DNA of 64,000 bases from positions 15,522,501 to 15,586,500 of the forward strand of contig CM073886.1 in the NCBI GenBank assembly GCA_037176705.1, written 5' to 3'. The stretch comes from Molossus alvarezi (Eukaryota; Chordata; Mammalia; Chiroptera; Molossidae). The position numbers were made by a program, and so were the translations under genes. Under the pieces are notes generated by a model that searched no databases, was not told the DNA's origin, and saw nothing but the letters and a program-made list of their open reading frames with translations. This document shows, one piece after another, positions 1-10,696 of this stretch (position 1 is the first letter of the stretch; each line of letters starts with the position of its first letter).

Positions 1-375
1 AAGGTGTCAGGGGAGGAGGAATCAAAGAAATAGAAAAAGAACAGGCCATAAGATGACTAATAAGAGTGAAAGAGAAAGTGGTCAGCAGTGGTTAGCATGG
101 CAAACCGGACTCATAAATTACATAGGCTTGGATTTGATCATCTGGGATTGAAGTGACCTTAGTGCCTGTAGGCTTGGTGGGTGGGGGTAGAATCCAGACC
201 CTAATGAGGTTAGGCATGAGAGGAACTGAGGAAGTGGACTGAATTTAGACCACTGACCAAAGGCCTTGCTGGGGAAGGAGAGGGCTGTGGATGGGGGGCA
301 GAGAGGTCCAGGAATTCTTAGGATGAGGCTGTCTTGACCACTCAGGGATGCTGGATGAGTTAATAGAGTTAGCAG

Positions 376-447
376 ATGGATGGATGGCCACATGGGTGGA
401 TGAACAGGCAGATGGATGGATGGAAGCATGGATGGGTGCAGGAATGG
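376..447. repeat. GGAT-rich degenerate tetranucleotide repeat
   Basis: Repeated GATGGATGGATGG blocks separated by short non-repeat bases, in the MMP25 intron. Confidence 0.7.
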
Positions 448-994
448 ACGAATGGGTGGGGTGTTGTTCTTGTCCTAGAAGAGGTGAGCGAGACAGGTCC
501 TTGAACAGGGCAGGGAGGAAGTGAGCATGGGGGAGATGAAGTTCTGGGTGCACAGGAAGTTACAGATTACATAGAATGACCTGTCTTGATGAAACAGGAA
601 ATGCATTTGTCATCCAAGAGTTGGGGGCTGGACCTGGGTGGCAATTTGAGGGGCTGTGGGCCTGGAATTGAGGGTGAGTGCAGAGAGCAAAGGAGCTTCC
701 TGATGAGGCCCAGGGCAAGGATGAGAGGAGGTGTTGAGGATCCCCACAGACTAATCTCGTGAGGCTGGGTCTACACAGTGGGATAATTTCCCCCAGCTGA
801 ATAGCATGAGAAGGGTGCAAGGAAGGGGTGTGGCCAAAGAAGAAGCAAGGCAGGGAGGGGGTGGTGGTGAGAGATGAAAGAGATCTGCCTGACTAAGACA
901 CCATACTTCCTCCAGTTTCTCAGAAAAAGGACTCAAAGTAATAGATTTTATTAATACATCTGAGTGTGATCAAGACCATCTGGTCACTGCTGAA

Positions 995-1115
995 AGCAGG
1001 CTGGCATAGCCAGAGTACTCAGCTTTAGTTTCATCTCTGTCATTAACTTGACCTCTCTGTGCGCCAGTTTCCTGGCCTGTAAAATGGGCTTGGAGGTAGA
1101 GGCTTTGTCAGAAGT
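995..1115 (-). repeat. MIR SINE fragment
   Basis: Contains the MIR core-like phrase CAGTTTCCTGGCCTGTAAAA followed by TGGG, preceded by AACTTGACCTCTCTG. Ancient and diverged. Confidence 0.55.
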
Positions 1116-1143
1116 AAATGAGGACAAGTGTTTGTTTGTTTGT

Positions 1144-1375
1144 TTTAATCCTCACTCGAGGACATTTTTCCATTTTTTGTTCAGATCGAGTGGGAGAGAG
1201 AGAGAGAGAGAGAAACATCGACGTGAAAGAGACACATTGAGTGGCTGCCACCCACACGACCAACCAGGGCCGGGGACAAACTGCAACCGAGGTACATGCC
1301 CTTAGCGGGAACCGAACCCGGGTCTCTCAGGACCGCAGGCCGACGCTCTAACCGCTGAGCCAAACTGGCCAGGGC
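1144..1375 (-). repeat. Ves SINE, type A, full length
   Basis: Reads tail to head on the + strand: ATCCTCACTCGAGGACATTT to TGGCCAGGGC. Target duplication GAGGACAAGTRTTTGTT at 1120-1136 and 1376-1392. Confidence 0.93.
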
Positions 1376-2519
1376 GAGGACAAGTATTTGTTACTCTTCT
1401 CATGACTTATGCATTTCACTCTTGCGCTCTCATCTAGTGGCCTTTAGTGGCTGAGAGAAAGTTGCTTCTCAGTTCACCAAGTCACTTCCAATAAATCCAC
1501 TTTCAACACTGCTAACCCTAGCTAGGGGTTTCCGTGAAGTAGATCAACATCTGAGGAAATCGATGCCTCCTGGGGCTGCTGGCCCTCTTGCTGTCTCTGT
1601 CTCTTTTGACCTCTCACCTGCTAAGCAGGAGCCAGCGGGCAGCTTGTAGATGGACGAGGAGCTGGGATTTGGCCAGAAACTGGGAGCATGAAGAGGCTTG
1701 TTTCTGGAGCCTGGGCTGGGTCCCCAAGGAAGAGGACTGTGTGCTCAGAGCAGCTGGGAGCGAGGGGGGGTGCCCAGGCCGGCAGACTGTGGTCAGAGAG
1801 TGCGCGCTGAGGCTTTGAGTTCTGAGGAGATGGATGAAGGCTGCAGTCGTGGGGAGGAGAGGCCGGGACCCCAGGGATGTGGGAGTGGTGGAGGCTGTGG
1901 GAGAGAGAGATGGGGGAGGGAGATAGAGATAGAGAGGATGTGGGCAGATTGAAGGAGAGGGGAGGAGGGAAGGACCATGGGGGTGGAGGTGGGGTTCCGA
2001 AGATCTTGGGACCAGAGGCCAAGGGGACTGAGCAACATTACTCATGAGAGGGAGAGGGAAGTGTGAGGAGGGGTGGGGACCTCTGATCACAGGCTGGAGC
2101 TAGGAGGGGGGAAACTCCAAGGGCTGGGGCTTCCTTAAGAGAACTGTATGCACCCCCAAGCTCCTGCCTCCCCTCCCCCATGTTTCTGTATATAGTCTTC
2201 CCTTCCTGAGGGCAAGGCCTGCATCTGTGTAAGCTGGTCCTTCCTCTGTCCAGATTGTCTCCTCCTGCCCTTCCCCTAACCTGTTCTATGGACCTTTCGG
2301 CCTGGTATCCCACTGCCAAACAAAAACATCTGCCAAATAAGTGAACTCATACAGGAAGGATGAAATGGCTCAGGGAGGCTTTTGGGCAGAGGAGGCTGTG
2401 GCCACCTCTGGAGGGTCTCCTGGCTGTTACTGTCCACCAGCAAGCCCCACTCCTAGGGGCCTCCTTGCTGCCTCTTTCCTGGCTGCCACAGCTCTAGCCC
2501 CTTCTCCTTTCCTCCCCAG

Positions 2520-2696
2520 ATGGTGAGGGGACTGACCTGTTTGCTGTGGCTGTTCACGAATTTGGCCATGCCCTGGGTCTGGGCCACTCCTCTGCACCTG
2601 ACTCCATCATGAGGCCCTTTTACCAGGGCCCTGTCGGGCATCCCACCAAATACCGCCTGTCGCAGGATGACCGTGAAGGCCTGCAGCAGCTCTATG
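2520..2696 (+). CDS. MMP25: MMP25 exon: catalytic zinc site
   Basis: Starts after a pyrimidine-rich acceptor (ctcccc-ag) in phase with a split Asp codon and ends TAT-G before gtacag. Encodes [12 protein letters not shown], then the three zinc-binding His residues of [11 protein letters not shown] with the catalytic Glu, then the Met-turn. Confidence 0.95.
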
Positions 2697-5674
2697 GTAC
2701 AGGGAGTTGTGTGTGTAGGGGGGTGCTTGTCATGTGGCCTCTGCTGCAAGGTCAGGGAACCCACACCTCTCTGACTCTCTCTACAGGGAAACCGCCCCAA
2801 ACCCCATATGATGAGCCCACAAGGAAACCCCTGGCTCCTCCTCCCCCACCCCCTGCCCTGCCCCCAGACAGGTGAGTCCTCCAGCTTTGTGATCTTGGGT
2901 GAGCACCCTACCCTTGGTGTGTCCTCCTGGGAGACGAGATGGGCATGGTAGGAGTTGCTGCCCACAGTACTGTCCTCAAGGTGAAGTAAAGCGAGAGGAG
3001 CCCTAACCCCTTTTTCCTCGCCTCTTCTTTTCTACTCAGCCCCTCCCTCCCTGACCGCTGTGATGGCAATTTTGATGCCATCGCCAACATCCGTGGGGAA
3101 ACCTTCTTCTTTAAAGGTGAGTCACTTTGCCCTGGCCAGTTTGGCTCAGCGGTTGGAGCATCGGCCTGCGCGGACCGGAGAGGCCTGGGTTCGGTTCCCG
3201 ATAAGGGCACCTACCTCAGTTGCAGTTTGTCCCCGGCCTTGATTGGGGTCCTGAGGGTGGTGACTTGTCGTTGTGTCTCTCTCACATCCATGTTTCTCTC
3301 TCTCTCTCTTCCCCCTCTCTCCCTCCTGCTCTATCTGAAGATAAATGCAAAAATGTCCTCAGGTGAGGATAATAAATAAATAAACAAATAAATAAATAAA
3401 TGTGAGTCACTTTGCCCTGGTCAGTTTGGTTCAGTGGTGAGAGGGTCTAACGAGTCGCGGGTTGATTCCGGTCAAGGGCACGTACTTGGGCTGCAATTTG
3501 GTTCCTGGCCTTGGTCACGTCATTCGGGAGGTGACCAATCAATGTCTCTCTCTCACATCGATGTTTCTATATCTCTCTCCCTTCCTCTCTATCTTTTTTT
3601 TTTTTTTTTTGCATTTATCTTCAGATAGAGCAGGAGGGAGAGAGAGAGAAACATTGACATGAGAGAGACACATCAAGTGGTTGCCACCCACACAACTCCA
3701 ACTGGGGCAGGGACAAACTGCAACCGAGGTAAGTCCCCAGAGCAGAAACCGAACCAGGGACTCTGCGATCCACGGACTGACGCTCTAACTGCTGAACCAA
3801 ACCATCCAGGGCTCTTCCTCTCTATCTTAAAAAAAATCAATGAAAACATTTTTAAAAAATCCTCACCTGAGGATTTTTTCCATTTATCATCAGACAGAGT
3901 GGGAGGGAGAGAGAGACAGAGAGAAACATCGATGTGATAGAGCCTCATCAACTGGCTGCCTTCCACAGGACCTGACCAGGGCTGGGAGGAACCGCAACTG
4001 AGGTATGTGCCCTTGACTGGAGTCAAACCCACGACTCATTGGTCCGCAGGCAATGCTCTTACCACTGCACCAAACCGGCCAGGGCGATAAAAACATAATT
4101 TAAAAAATCAATGGAAAAATACCCTCAAGTGAGGATTAACTAAGTAAGTAAGTAAATACATACATACATACATACATACATACATAAAGGTAGGTCACTT
4201 CGAATCTCCCCTGACCCCAGAGTTGGCTTCCTACTCACTTAGGGTGACCCACCAGGCCTGAAAAGAATGCTGGATTTTCCAACTGGGGTGTGGGAGTGGC
4301 TCTCTCTAGCCCTGCCTTTCCCCATCCCCTTTCTTTCCCCAGCGCACACTGTTTCTCTGAAGATCGCCCCAACATTTCCCCCTCTCCTTCCCCCAGGGGG
4401 CTATATTCTTGCTTGCTTTCTCCTTAGTTCCAAGGGCCCCTTCTTTTGCCTCTGTAACTTGCTTCCTGAGCCCATGCAGGTCAGCTGGCTCACTTCTTCT
4501 ACCTGTGTAACTTTCTAAATAAACTTTTGCTTGTATCTGGGAGGAAAAAACAAAACACAAAAAACAAACTGGGGGTGGCGGACAGAAAGTCCTGGGCCAG
4601 CTGGTCACCCTAGAGCCACTGGAAACTGATTTCCAGATGGACCTTCCACCCAGCACTACGTCCCAGGCACACACTCCAGTGGATAAGACCTTTTGCCATC
4701 TCATGCTCCATGCCCACCCCTTCTTCTCCCACAGGCCCCTGGTTCTGGCGCCTCCAACCCTCAGGACAGCTGGTGTCCCCCAAGCCTGCCCGGCTCCACC
4801 GTTTCTGGGAGGGGCTTCCCCTCAAGGTGAATGTCATCCAGGCTGCCTACGCCCGGCACCGAGACGGCCGAATCCTCCTCTTCAGTGGTGAGTGAGGCCC
4901 GAGCGGGGTTGGGCGTGGGGCGTGGGGCGTGGGGCGTGGGGCGTGGGGCGTGGGAGCAGTTGCTCACTCAGCCGCCTCCCTGCAGGCCCACAGTTCTGGG
5001 TGTTCCAGGACCGGCAGCTAGAGGGCAATGCGCGGCCGCTGACGGAGCTGGGGCTGCCGCCAGGGGAGGAGGTGGACGCCGTGTTCTCGTGGCCACTGAA
5101 TGGGAAGACCTACCTGATCCGGGGCCAGCGCTACTGGCGGTACGACGAGGCGGCAGCGAGCCCGGACCCTGGCTACCCACGAGACTTGAGTCTCTGGGAG
5201 GGGGCGCCTCACTCCCCCGACGATGTCACCGTCAGCAACACAGGTAGGAGAGCGGTGAGGAAGGTCTGAGTCCCGGGAGTGCAAGCCACTGACCCTGTGG
5301 GTTGGGGCTAGAGGTCATCCTGGGGGGTTCCGGGGAGCACCCGGGGGGGCGGGGCTTGGGGTAGCCTGGACCAGCCCTGCAGCGTGTCTGCCCTCCCCGC
5401 AGGTGACACCTACTTCTGCAAGGGCGCCCACTACTGGCGCTTTCCCAAGGGCAGCGTCAAGGCCGAGCCGGACTCCCCCCAACCCATGGGCCCCCAGTGG
5501 CTGGACTGCCCGGCTCCCAGAGCTGGCCCTCGCACCCCCAGGCCCCCCAAAGCAACCCTCAAGCCCGGAACCTGCGATTGCCAGTGCGAGATCAACCAGG
5601 CGGCGGGGAGGTTGTGGACTCCCCTCCTGCTGCCCCTTCTGCCCCTCCTGGTGGAGACAATCATCTCCCACTGA
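2520..5674 (+). CDS. MMP25: Matrix metalloproteinase-25 (MT6-MMP), 3' part of gene
   Basis: Six exons at 2520-2696, 2787-2871, 3040-3116, 4735-4887, 4986-5243 and 5403-5674 splice in consistent phase to 339 codons plus stop. MMP25 is a zinc endopeptidase held on the outer cell surface by a GPI anchor and is known from neutrophils, where it cuts extracellular matrix proteins. Visible in order: end of the catalytic domain with the zinc-binding [11 protein letters not shown] motif and the Met-turn (SIMRPF); a proline-rich hinge; a hemopexin propeller bounded by Cys in DRCDGN and in WLDCPAP; a stem with the CDCQCE cysteine cluster; and a hydrophobic C-terminus rich in Leu/Pro that fits a GPI-attachment signal. 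The family is about 560 residues, so signal peptide, propeptide, furin site and early catalytic domain are encoded left of the window. The next gene downstream is IL32, as in human. Confidence 0.95.
2787..2871 (+). CDS. MMP25: MMP25 exon: proline-rich hinge
   Basis: Acceptor ctctacag, donor AG-gtgagt. Encodes the linker between the catalytic and hemopexin domains, including a run of six prolines. The hinge is the least conserved part of the protein. Confidence 0.9.
3040..3116 (+). CDS. MMP25: MMP25 exon: start of hemopexin domain
   Basis: Acceptor tctactcag, donor AAAG-gtgagt at 3117. Encodes [20 protein letters not shown], whose Cys is the first of the disulfide pair closing the propeller. 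A SINE lies 12 bases beyond the donor and its target duplication contains a copy of this donor. Confidence 0.95.
3129..3401 (+). repeat. Ves SINE, type A, next to MMP25 donor
   Basis: Head CCCTGGCCAGTTTGGCTCAG, tail of AAATAAAT units. Target duplication GTGAGTCACTTTG at 3117-3129 and 3402-3414. Confidence 0.93.
3596..3814 (-). repeat. Ves SINE nested in the 3415-4185 SINE
   Basis: Target duplication TTCCTCTCTATCTT at 3582-3595 and 3815-3828 lies inside the host SINE. Confidence 0.9.
3856..4085 (-). repeat. Ves SINE nested in the 3415-4185 SINE
   Basis: Flanked by related AAAAACATTTTTAAAAAATC and AAAAACATAATTTAAAAAAT sequence of the host SINE tail region. Confidence 0.85.
4735..4887 (+). CDS. 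MMP25: MMP25 exon: hemopexin blades I-II
   Basis: Acceptor tcccacag, donor AGTG-gtgagt. Begins [20 protein letters not shown] and ends RILLFSG; typical hemopexin repeat residues (FW..L, AAY) are present. Confidence 0.95.
4911..4954 (+). repeat. GGGCGTG minisatellite in a 98-bp intron
   Basis: About six tandem copies of a 7-mer GGGCGTG unit occupy nearly half of the intron between MMP25 exons 4735-4887 and 4986-5243. Confidence 0.9.
4986..5243 (+). CDS. MMP25: MMP25 exon: hemopexin blades II-IV
   Basis: Acceptor ctccctgcag, donor ACAG-gtagga. Encodes [31 protein letters not shown] and [12 protein letters not shown], all characteristic of MMP25. The intron before it is only 98 bases and is largely a GC-rich minisatellite. 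Confidence 0.95.
5403..5674 (+). CDS. MMP25: MMP25 last exon: end of hemopexin, stem and GPI signal
   Basis: Acceptor ctccccgcag; stop TGA at 5672-5674. Encodes the final blade, the closing Cys (WLDCPAP), the [12 protein letters not shown] stem and a hydrophobic tail ending ETIISH. There is no cytoplasmic domain, consistent with GPI anchoring rather than a transmembrane helix. Confidence 0.93.
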
Positions 5675-6331
5675 GTTGGGACCGGCACAACACTGAGGGG
5701 GCCGGGTGCCCACCTCGAGCCTGTAGGGGCGGGCTCAGCTTGGATTGGGCTGGGCCAAGGTGGGTGGAGCTAAACCCTGGGGATGGGAGGACAAAGGCTG
5801 TCCACCTGGGCCTTTGTCCCCTGGGACCCAACAGAGGAAGCGCTCAGATTCCCTTGCTTGGAAACCCCACCCAACTTTGAGTTGCCTCCGCAGGACTGTC
5901 CTTTTCCCGGAATAGCTGGCTTTTCTCAGAGCACAGCTGACTGACTCCCTGTAGCCCAAGCTCTGCCTGGCATCAGCGGCTCACAGCTGTTGGGGTCTTT
6001 AGAAGACAGGCGTGATTGAGAGACTGAACCCCCGCCCCTTCCCCCCCTTCCAGAAGTTTCTCACACTGTCCAGCTTCCACCAGGTCCCAGTCAACACCAC
6101 ATGGGTGGGGAACTGAGACCCAGTCCTGAGACCACCCCTGGGCACTAGTGCTGCACATCCTGGGTGACACCAGTGGCCACAAGGGTGACCTTCCACAATC
6201 TGGCCCCTGGACCTTCTTGCTGGTCACCACCCTGGACCCAGAATTGTTCTATTCAATAGGACACCTATTTTTAGAAACCTCTTTCTGCCTCCACACTGGG
6301 ATGTCTACAGTTCCCTCAAGAACTCCTTGGT
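5675..6331 (+). other. Probable MMP25 3' untranslated region
   Basis: Non-repetitive DNA after the stop codon. I found no canonical AATAAA before the SINE at 6332, so the polyadenylation site is not placed. Confidence 0.5.
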
Positions 6332-6580
6332 GCCTTGGCCGGTTTGGCTTAGCGGTTAGAGTGTCGGCCTGCAGTCCAGAGAGACCCGGGTTCAGTTCCT
6401 GCTAAGGACATGTACCTCGGTTGCAGTTTGTCCCCGGCCCTTGTTGGATCATGTGGGTGGTGACCACTCGATGTGTCCCTTTCACGTCAACGTTTCTCTC
6501 TCTCTCTCTCCCTCCCACTCTATTTGATCAAAAAATGAAAATATGTCCTCGGGTAAGGATAAAAAAAAACAAAAACAAAA
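6332..6580 (+). repeat. Ves SINE, type A
   Basis: Target duplication AGAACTCCTTGG at 6319-6330 and 6581-6592. Confidence 0.93.
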
Positions 6581-6735
6581 AGAACTCCTTGGCCTCTGTA
6601 TGCTCAATGCGATGGAAAGACAGAGGACTGAGAACTTTCTTAATCCAGGGTCTCTGCTTCCTCAGCACTCCTGGGTGATGAGTGGGTGAAACCTGGGCCA
6701 TCTCTTTCACTCCCCACTCTCCACAGAATTCAGGA

Positions 6736-6895
6736 TCTAAATCAGTGCCTCTGGAACTGTGCTTCTGGAATATTCCATATCAGAATCACCCAGGGAACTT
6801 AAAAATGCAGATCTCATGCCCTGACCCTGAATCTTCAGTTGGGGTGGGGCCAGGAATCTGCATTTGAACAAGCTAGGGTGGTCTGGGGTGACCTG
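6736..6895 (+). repeat. MER5-like hAT-Charlie MITE fragment
   Basis: Contains CAGAATCACCCAGGGAACTT, AAAAATGCAGATCTCATGCC and GGGGTGGGGCCAGGAATCTG in the order of MER5A. Ancient placental element. Confidence 0.7.
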
Positions 6896-6918
6896 ATGAC
6901 AAAGGGGGCTGGGCCCAT

Positions 6919-7300
6919 TGTTGTAGACCAACGAGACAGACCAGACTCAGACTCTGAACTGGGTTCAATTTAAGAGAGCTTTATTAGCCACACTCGACTG
7001 TCCCATCCTACGCAGAGGAGGGAGCAGCCCCGAGCTCAGGGGGTGGGTTGCTAATATAGTTGTCTTAGCCCCTGTTAAGGAATTTGGGCTAAGGGTTTAC
7101 GAGCAGGCAAGCACGTACAGAAGCAGATATTTGCAGTTAGCTGTTATGCCTGAGGGAGCAAGCAGTTTCGGTGTACACAAAGCAATGGTTATCTATACAA
7201 CGCAGTGGTTATCTATTAGCAGCTAGTTCTTGCCATTCTCTTAAAATCCAGGGGGTAAGGTCTGCCTAATGGGAAAAATTTTTACTGTACATTCACATAG
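6919..7300 (-). repeat. Retroviral LTR, minus strand, distal end uncertain
   Basis: The minus strand shows an AATAAAGCTCTC polyadenylation signal (6978-6985) and ends ...GTCTACAACA at 6919. A TATATTAG motif lies near 7050. The 5' boundary on the right could not be fixed. Confidence 0.5.
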
Positions 7301-8003
7301 CGTGTGTTTGTCCTTCACACCATCTCTGTCTTGTGGCTTTTCTGTGTTTCTGCCATGTTCTCCTAGGAGCCAATCTCTGCATGTCTCTTACAGAGCCAAG
7401 CTGATGGCTTTGGTTGAGAGGGGTCACCCCCATGGTTGGAGTCACTCAGTGGCCTCTTCTTGGGTTGCTATCCAGCCTGATGGCTCCACAGTGCTACCTG
7501 GAGCTGAGATCGTGGGCTGCAGTCCCAGTGAGCAGAGAGTGCCTACGGTTGGTCACAGCAAGCAGACCACTATGAAGGCAACAGCCAGGCGTGTCTTCAA
7601 CCAGTCCATGATCTGAGAATTCTAAGCCACCAGAAAACCATTTGGGTATCTGTCAGGATCCTTTCAAAGTATGAAGAGGGAGGAAAGTTGTATTTTAAAG
7701 GCTTAGCAGCCCTACCCACGAGGACAATAAAAATGACTGGAGAGAAAGCCCTTCTTTTCTTCTGAACGAGGATTCACCTTTGGTGGTGGGAGCTTGACAG
7801 ACCTGAATCACCCTGGAGTTGGAATCGAGTTAATGGGATGCAGGGTTGGGGATGGAAGGAGAACGAGTGGGAAGAGGAAGCAGAGAGAGAAACTCAAAAG
7901 TTGGTTAGGTAGGGAGAGCCCAGGGGAGTGTCCATTGTAAAACTGGAGGCTGCTTTCAGTGCTATATGGACATTTCTTCCTCTGCCTTTTGGAATTTATT
8001 AGG
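7300..8003. other. Intergenic, no recognised gene
   Basis: Partly possible continuation of the LTR, otherwise unclassified. No supported ORF or RNA gene. Confidence 0.4.
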
Positions 8004-8091
8004 CCCGCGGACCAGAGAGTCCTGGGTTTGGTTCTCGCTAGGGGCACCAAAATAAATAAATAAATAATACATAATTTATTAGGTCTACTAC
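8004..8091 (+). repeat. Head-only Ves SINE, 5' truncated
   Basis: GCGGACCAGAGAGTCCTGGG to GGGGCACC then AAATAAAT units. Target duplication AATTTATTAGG on both sides. Confidence 0.85.
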
Positions 8092-8340
8092 ACAAAAATG
8101 CTAGGTCAAATGGATTCATAGTATCTTTTAAATGGTACAATCTCATAATCAACATTTAAAACATTTGTTCTTCAAAGGACGTCATCAAAATGTAAAAAGA
8201 CAACCCACAGAATGGGCAAAGGACTTGCAAATGATATCTCTGATAAGAAACTCATATCCAGAATCTAGAAACTACTCTTACAACTTAATAATAAAAAGAC
8301 AACCCAATTATAAAATGGGCGAAGGATACCATATACATTT

Positions 8341-8591
8341 CTTTTTTTTCTTTTTTATCCTCACCCGAGGACATTTTCACATTTATCTTCAGATAGAGTG
8401 GGAGAGAAGGGGGAAGAGAGAGAGAGAAACATCCATGTGAGAGAGACACATCAAGTGGTTGCCACCCACAGGACCCCAACTGGGGCTGGGGACAAACTGC
8501 AACAGAGGTACGTGCCCCTGGTGGGAACTGAACCCAGGACTCTCCGATCTGCAGGCTGATGCTCTAACCGCTGAGCAAAACTGGCCAGGGC
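8341..8591 (-). repeat. Ves SINE, type A, inside old L1
   Basis: ATCCTCACCCGAGGACATTT to CTGGCCAGGG. Short CATAT-type flanking match on each side. Confidence 0.88.
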
Positions 8592-8824
8592 CATATTCAC
8601 ACCCATTAGAATGCCTAGAATAAAAAAGACATAATAGTAAGTGTTGGTGAGGATGTGAAGAAGTTGAACTTTCATACACTGCTGCTGGGAGTGTAAAATA
8701 GTACAGCCATATTGGAAAAGAGTGTAGTGGTACTTCAAAAAGTTAAAAACATAGTCACCACATGACAGCAATTCCACACCTAGGTATATACTCAAGAGAA
8801 AAACATGTCCACATGGATATTTGT

Positions 8825-9075
8825 TTTTGTTTTGTTTTTTTCCCTCACCCGAGGATATTTTTCCATTTTTTGTACAGATAGAGTAGGAGGGAGGAAGGGA
8901 GAGAGAGAGAGAGAGAGAGAGATGTGAAGGGACACATCGAGTGGCTGCCACCCGCACGACCAACCAGGGCCGGGGACAAACTGCAACTGAAGTACGTGCC
9001 CTTAGCGGGAACCGAACCCGGGTCTCTCCGGACCGCAGGCCGACGCTCTAACTGCTGAGCCAAACTGGCAAGAGC
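8825..9075 (-). repeat. Ves SINE, type A, inside old L1
   Basis: Perfect 17-bp target duplication TCCACATGGATATTTGT at 8808-8824 and 9076-9092. Confidence 0.95.
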
Positions 9076-9547
9076 TCCACATGGATATTTGTACATGAAT
9101 GTTCATAGCAGTGTCATTCATATTTGCCAAGAGGTGGAAATGACCCAAATAGATAAATGGATAAACAAAACACAGTCAATCCATACAGTGAAATATTATA
9201 GAGCCATAAAAAGGAATGAAGCAATAACACATGCTGCAACCTAGATGAACCTTGAAAATATTACAGAGTGAAAGAATTCAGACACAGAAAGGTAACATAT
9301 TGTATGATTCCACTTACATAAAATATCCAGAATAGGCAAATATATAGAGACAAAAAATAGATTAGTAATTGCCTAGGTCTGGTGAGGAAAGGGATATGGG
9401 GATTTGGGGGTGATGGCTACAGGGTGCAGAATTTCTTTTTGAGGATGAAAATTCCTGAAATTAATTGTGATGGTTGAACAGTTCTGGGCATTGAACTGTA
9501 CTGTCGGTGGATTTTATCTCACTAATGCTACTAAAAAGTAGTACTGC

Positions 9548-9800
9548 TATGGCCGGTTTGGCTCAGCATTCAGAGTGTCAGCCTACAGACCAAAGGGTCT
9601 CAGGTTCGATTCCCAGTCAAGGGCACATATCTGGGTGGCAGGTTTGATCCCTGCCCAGTTGAGGCACAGGCAGGAGGCAACCAATAAATGTGTCTCTCTC
9701 ACATTGATGTTTCCCTCCCTCCCATCCTCCCTCCCTTCCACTCTTGCTAAAAACCAATGGAAAAAATATCCTTGGGTAAGGATTAACAACAATAACAAAA
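9548..9800 (+). repeat. Ves SINE, diverged
   Basis: Head TGGCCGGTTTGGCTCAGCAT, end TCCTTGGGTAAGGATTAAC. Confidence 0.85.
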
Positions 9801-9810
9801 AAGTGGTAAA

Positions 9811-10280
9811 GTGGCCTGATCAGTGTGGCTCAGTGGTTGAGCTTCATCCCATGCACCAAGAGGTTGCCAGTTTGATTCCAGGTCAGGGCACATGCCCGGT
9901 TGCAGGCTCAATCCCTGGTGGGGTGTGTGCAGGAAGCAGCCAATCATTGTATCTCTCTCATCAATGTTTCCATCTCTTCATCCCTCTCCCTTTTTCTTTT
10001 TTTTTTTTTTTATCCTCACCCGAGGACATTTTTCCATTTTTTGTTCAGACAGAGTGGGAGGGAGAGAGAGGAAGAGAGAGGGAGAGAGAAACATCGATGT
10101 GAAGGGACACATCGAGTGGTTGCCACCCACACGACCAACCAGGGCCGGGGACAAACTGCAACCGAGGTACGTGCCCTTAGCGGGAACCGAACCCGGGTCT
10201 CTCTGGACCGCAGGCCGACGCTCTAACCGCTGAGCCAAACCGGCCAGGGCTCCCCTCCCCCTTTTTCTTTAAAAAAATCA
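9811..10280 (+). repeat. Ves SINE, type B, split by a nested SINE
   Basis: Type B head (ATGCACCAAGAGG). Interrupted at 9999-10252. Its end (CTTTAAAAAAATCA) resumes at 10268. Confidence 0.85.
9999..10252 (-). repeat. Ves SINE, type A, nested
   Basis: Target duplication CCCTCTCCCTTTTTCTTT at about 9981-9998, repeated as CCCTCCCCCTTTTTCTTT to 10270. Confidence 0.92.
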
Positions 10281-10281
10281 A

Positions 10282-10390
10282 CCCTGGCCTGTTTGGATCA
10301 GCGGTTGGAGCATCGGCCTGCGGACCGGAGGGTCCTGGGTTCAGTTCCCGCTAGGGGCATATATAAATAAATCAAAGAAAACATTTTTTT
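10282..10390 (+). repeat. Head-only Ves SINE
   Basis: CCCTGGCCTGTTTGGATCAG to CGCTAGGGGCATATATAAAT with an A-rich tail; no downstream Ves body. Confidence 0.85.
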
Positions 10391-10643
10391 TGTTTGTTTG
10401 TTAATTCCTACCTGAGGATATTTTTCCCATTGATTTTTAGTGAGAGTAGAATGGAGAGAGGGGAAGAGAGAAAAACATTGATGCGAGAGAGACACATTGA
10501 TTGGTTGCCTCCTGTACATGCCTTGACCAGGGCAGGGATTGAACCCAAAACCCAGGTATGTGTCCTTGACCAGGAATCGAACCTTCAATTCTTTGGTGTT
10601 AGGGCCGATGCTTTATCCACTGAGCCACACTGGCCAGGGCAAT
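10391..10643 (-). repeat. Ves SINE inserted in the tail of a head-only SINE
   Basis: AATTCCTACCTGAGGATATT to CACTGGCCAGGGC; AAAACATTTTT occurs on both sides. Confidence 0.88.
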
Positions 10644-10696
10644 AAAAACATTTTTAGAAAGGGAAACAGTGCACAATAAAACACAAAATGTCTTCA

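Larger units (their letters stand above)
1..2519 (+). other. MMP25 intron (left end of window)
   Basis: No convincing exon was found. It holds a GGAT-rich low-complexity stretch, a MIR fragment, one Ves SINE and GA-rich DNA. The exon that should precede the zinc-site exon (ending in a split Asp codon) was not located, so it probably lies left of base 1. Confidence 0.5.
3415..4185 (+). repeat. Ves SINE, type A, split by two later SINEs
   Basis: Head at 3415, middle resumes at about 3829, end and ATACATAC-type tail at 4086-4185. It is bounded by the second and third copies of the GTGAGTCACTT target and interrupted at 3596-3814 and 3856-4085. Confidence 0.85.
8090..9545 (+). repeat. Old L1 3' end (L1MA/MB-type), split by two SINEs
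   Basis: ORF2 C-terminal remnants such as GTGTTGGTGAGGATGTGAAG and TGGATAAACAAAACACAGTC, then an L1 3' UTR-like stretch. Interrupted at 8341-8591 and 8825-9075. No intact reading frame. Confidence 0.75.

Noticed and set aside
1..9. AAG-GTGTCA at the very left edge as a possible MMP25 exon end
   Set aside because: Phase would fit a preceding ...AAAG exon end, but nothing of the exon is visible and the donor is weak.
1614..2090. Pro/Ser-rich minus-strand ORFs and the plus-strand DEELGFGQK phrase near 1652
   Set aside because: Low-complexity antisense of GA-rich intron DNA. The phrase resembles the FDDEETWTFGSK segment of MMP25 only by chance and has no donor after it.
9575..10102. Plus-strand ORF of about 175 codons
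   Set aside because: Made entirely of nested Ves SINE sequence.
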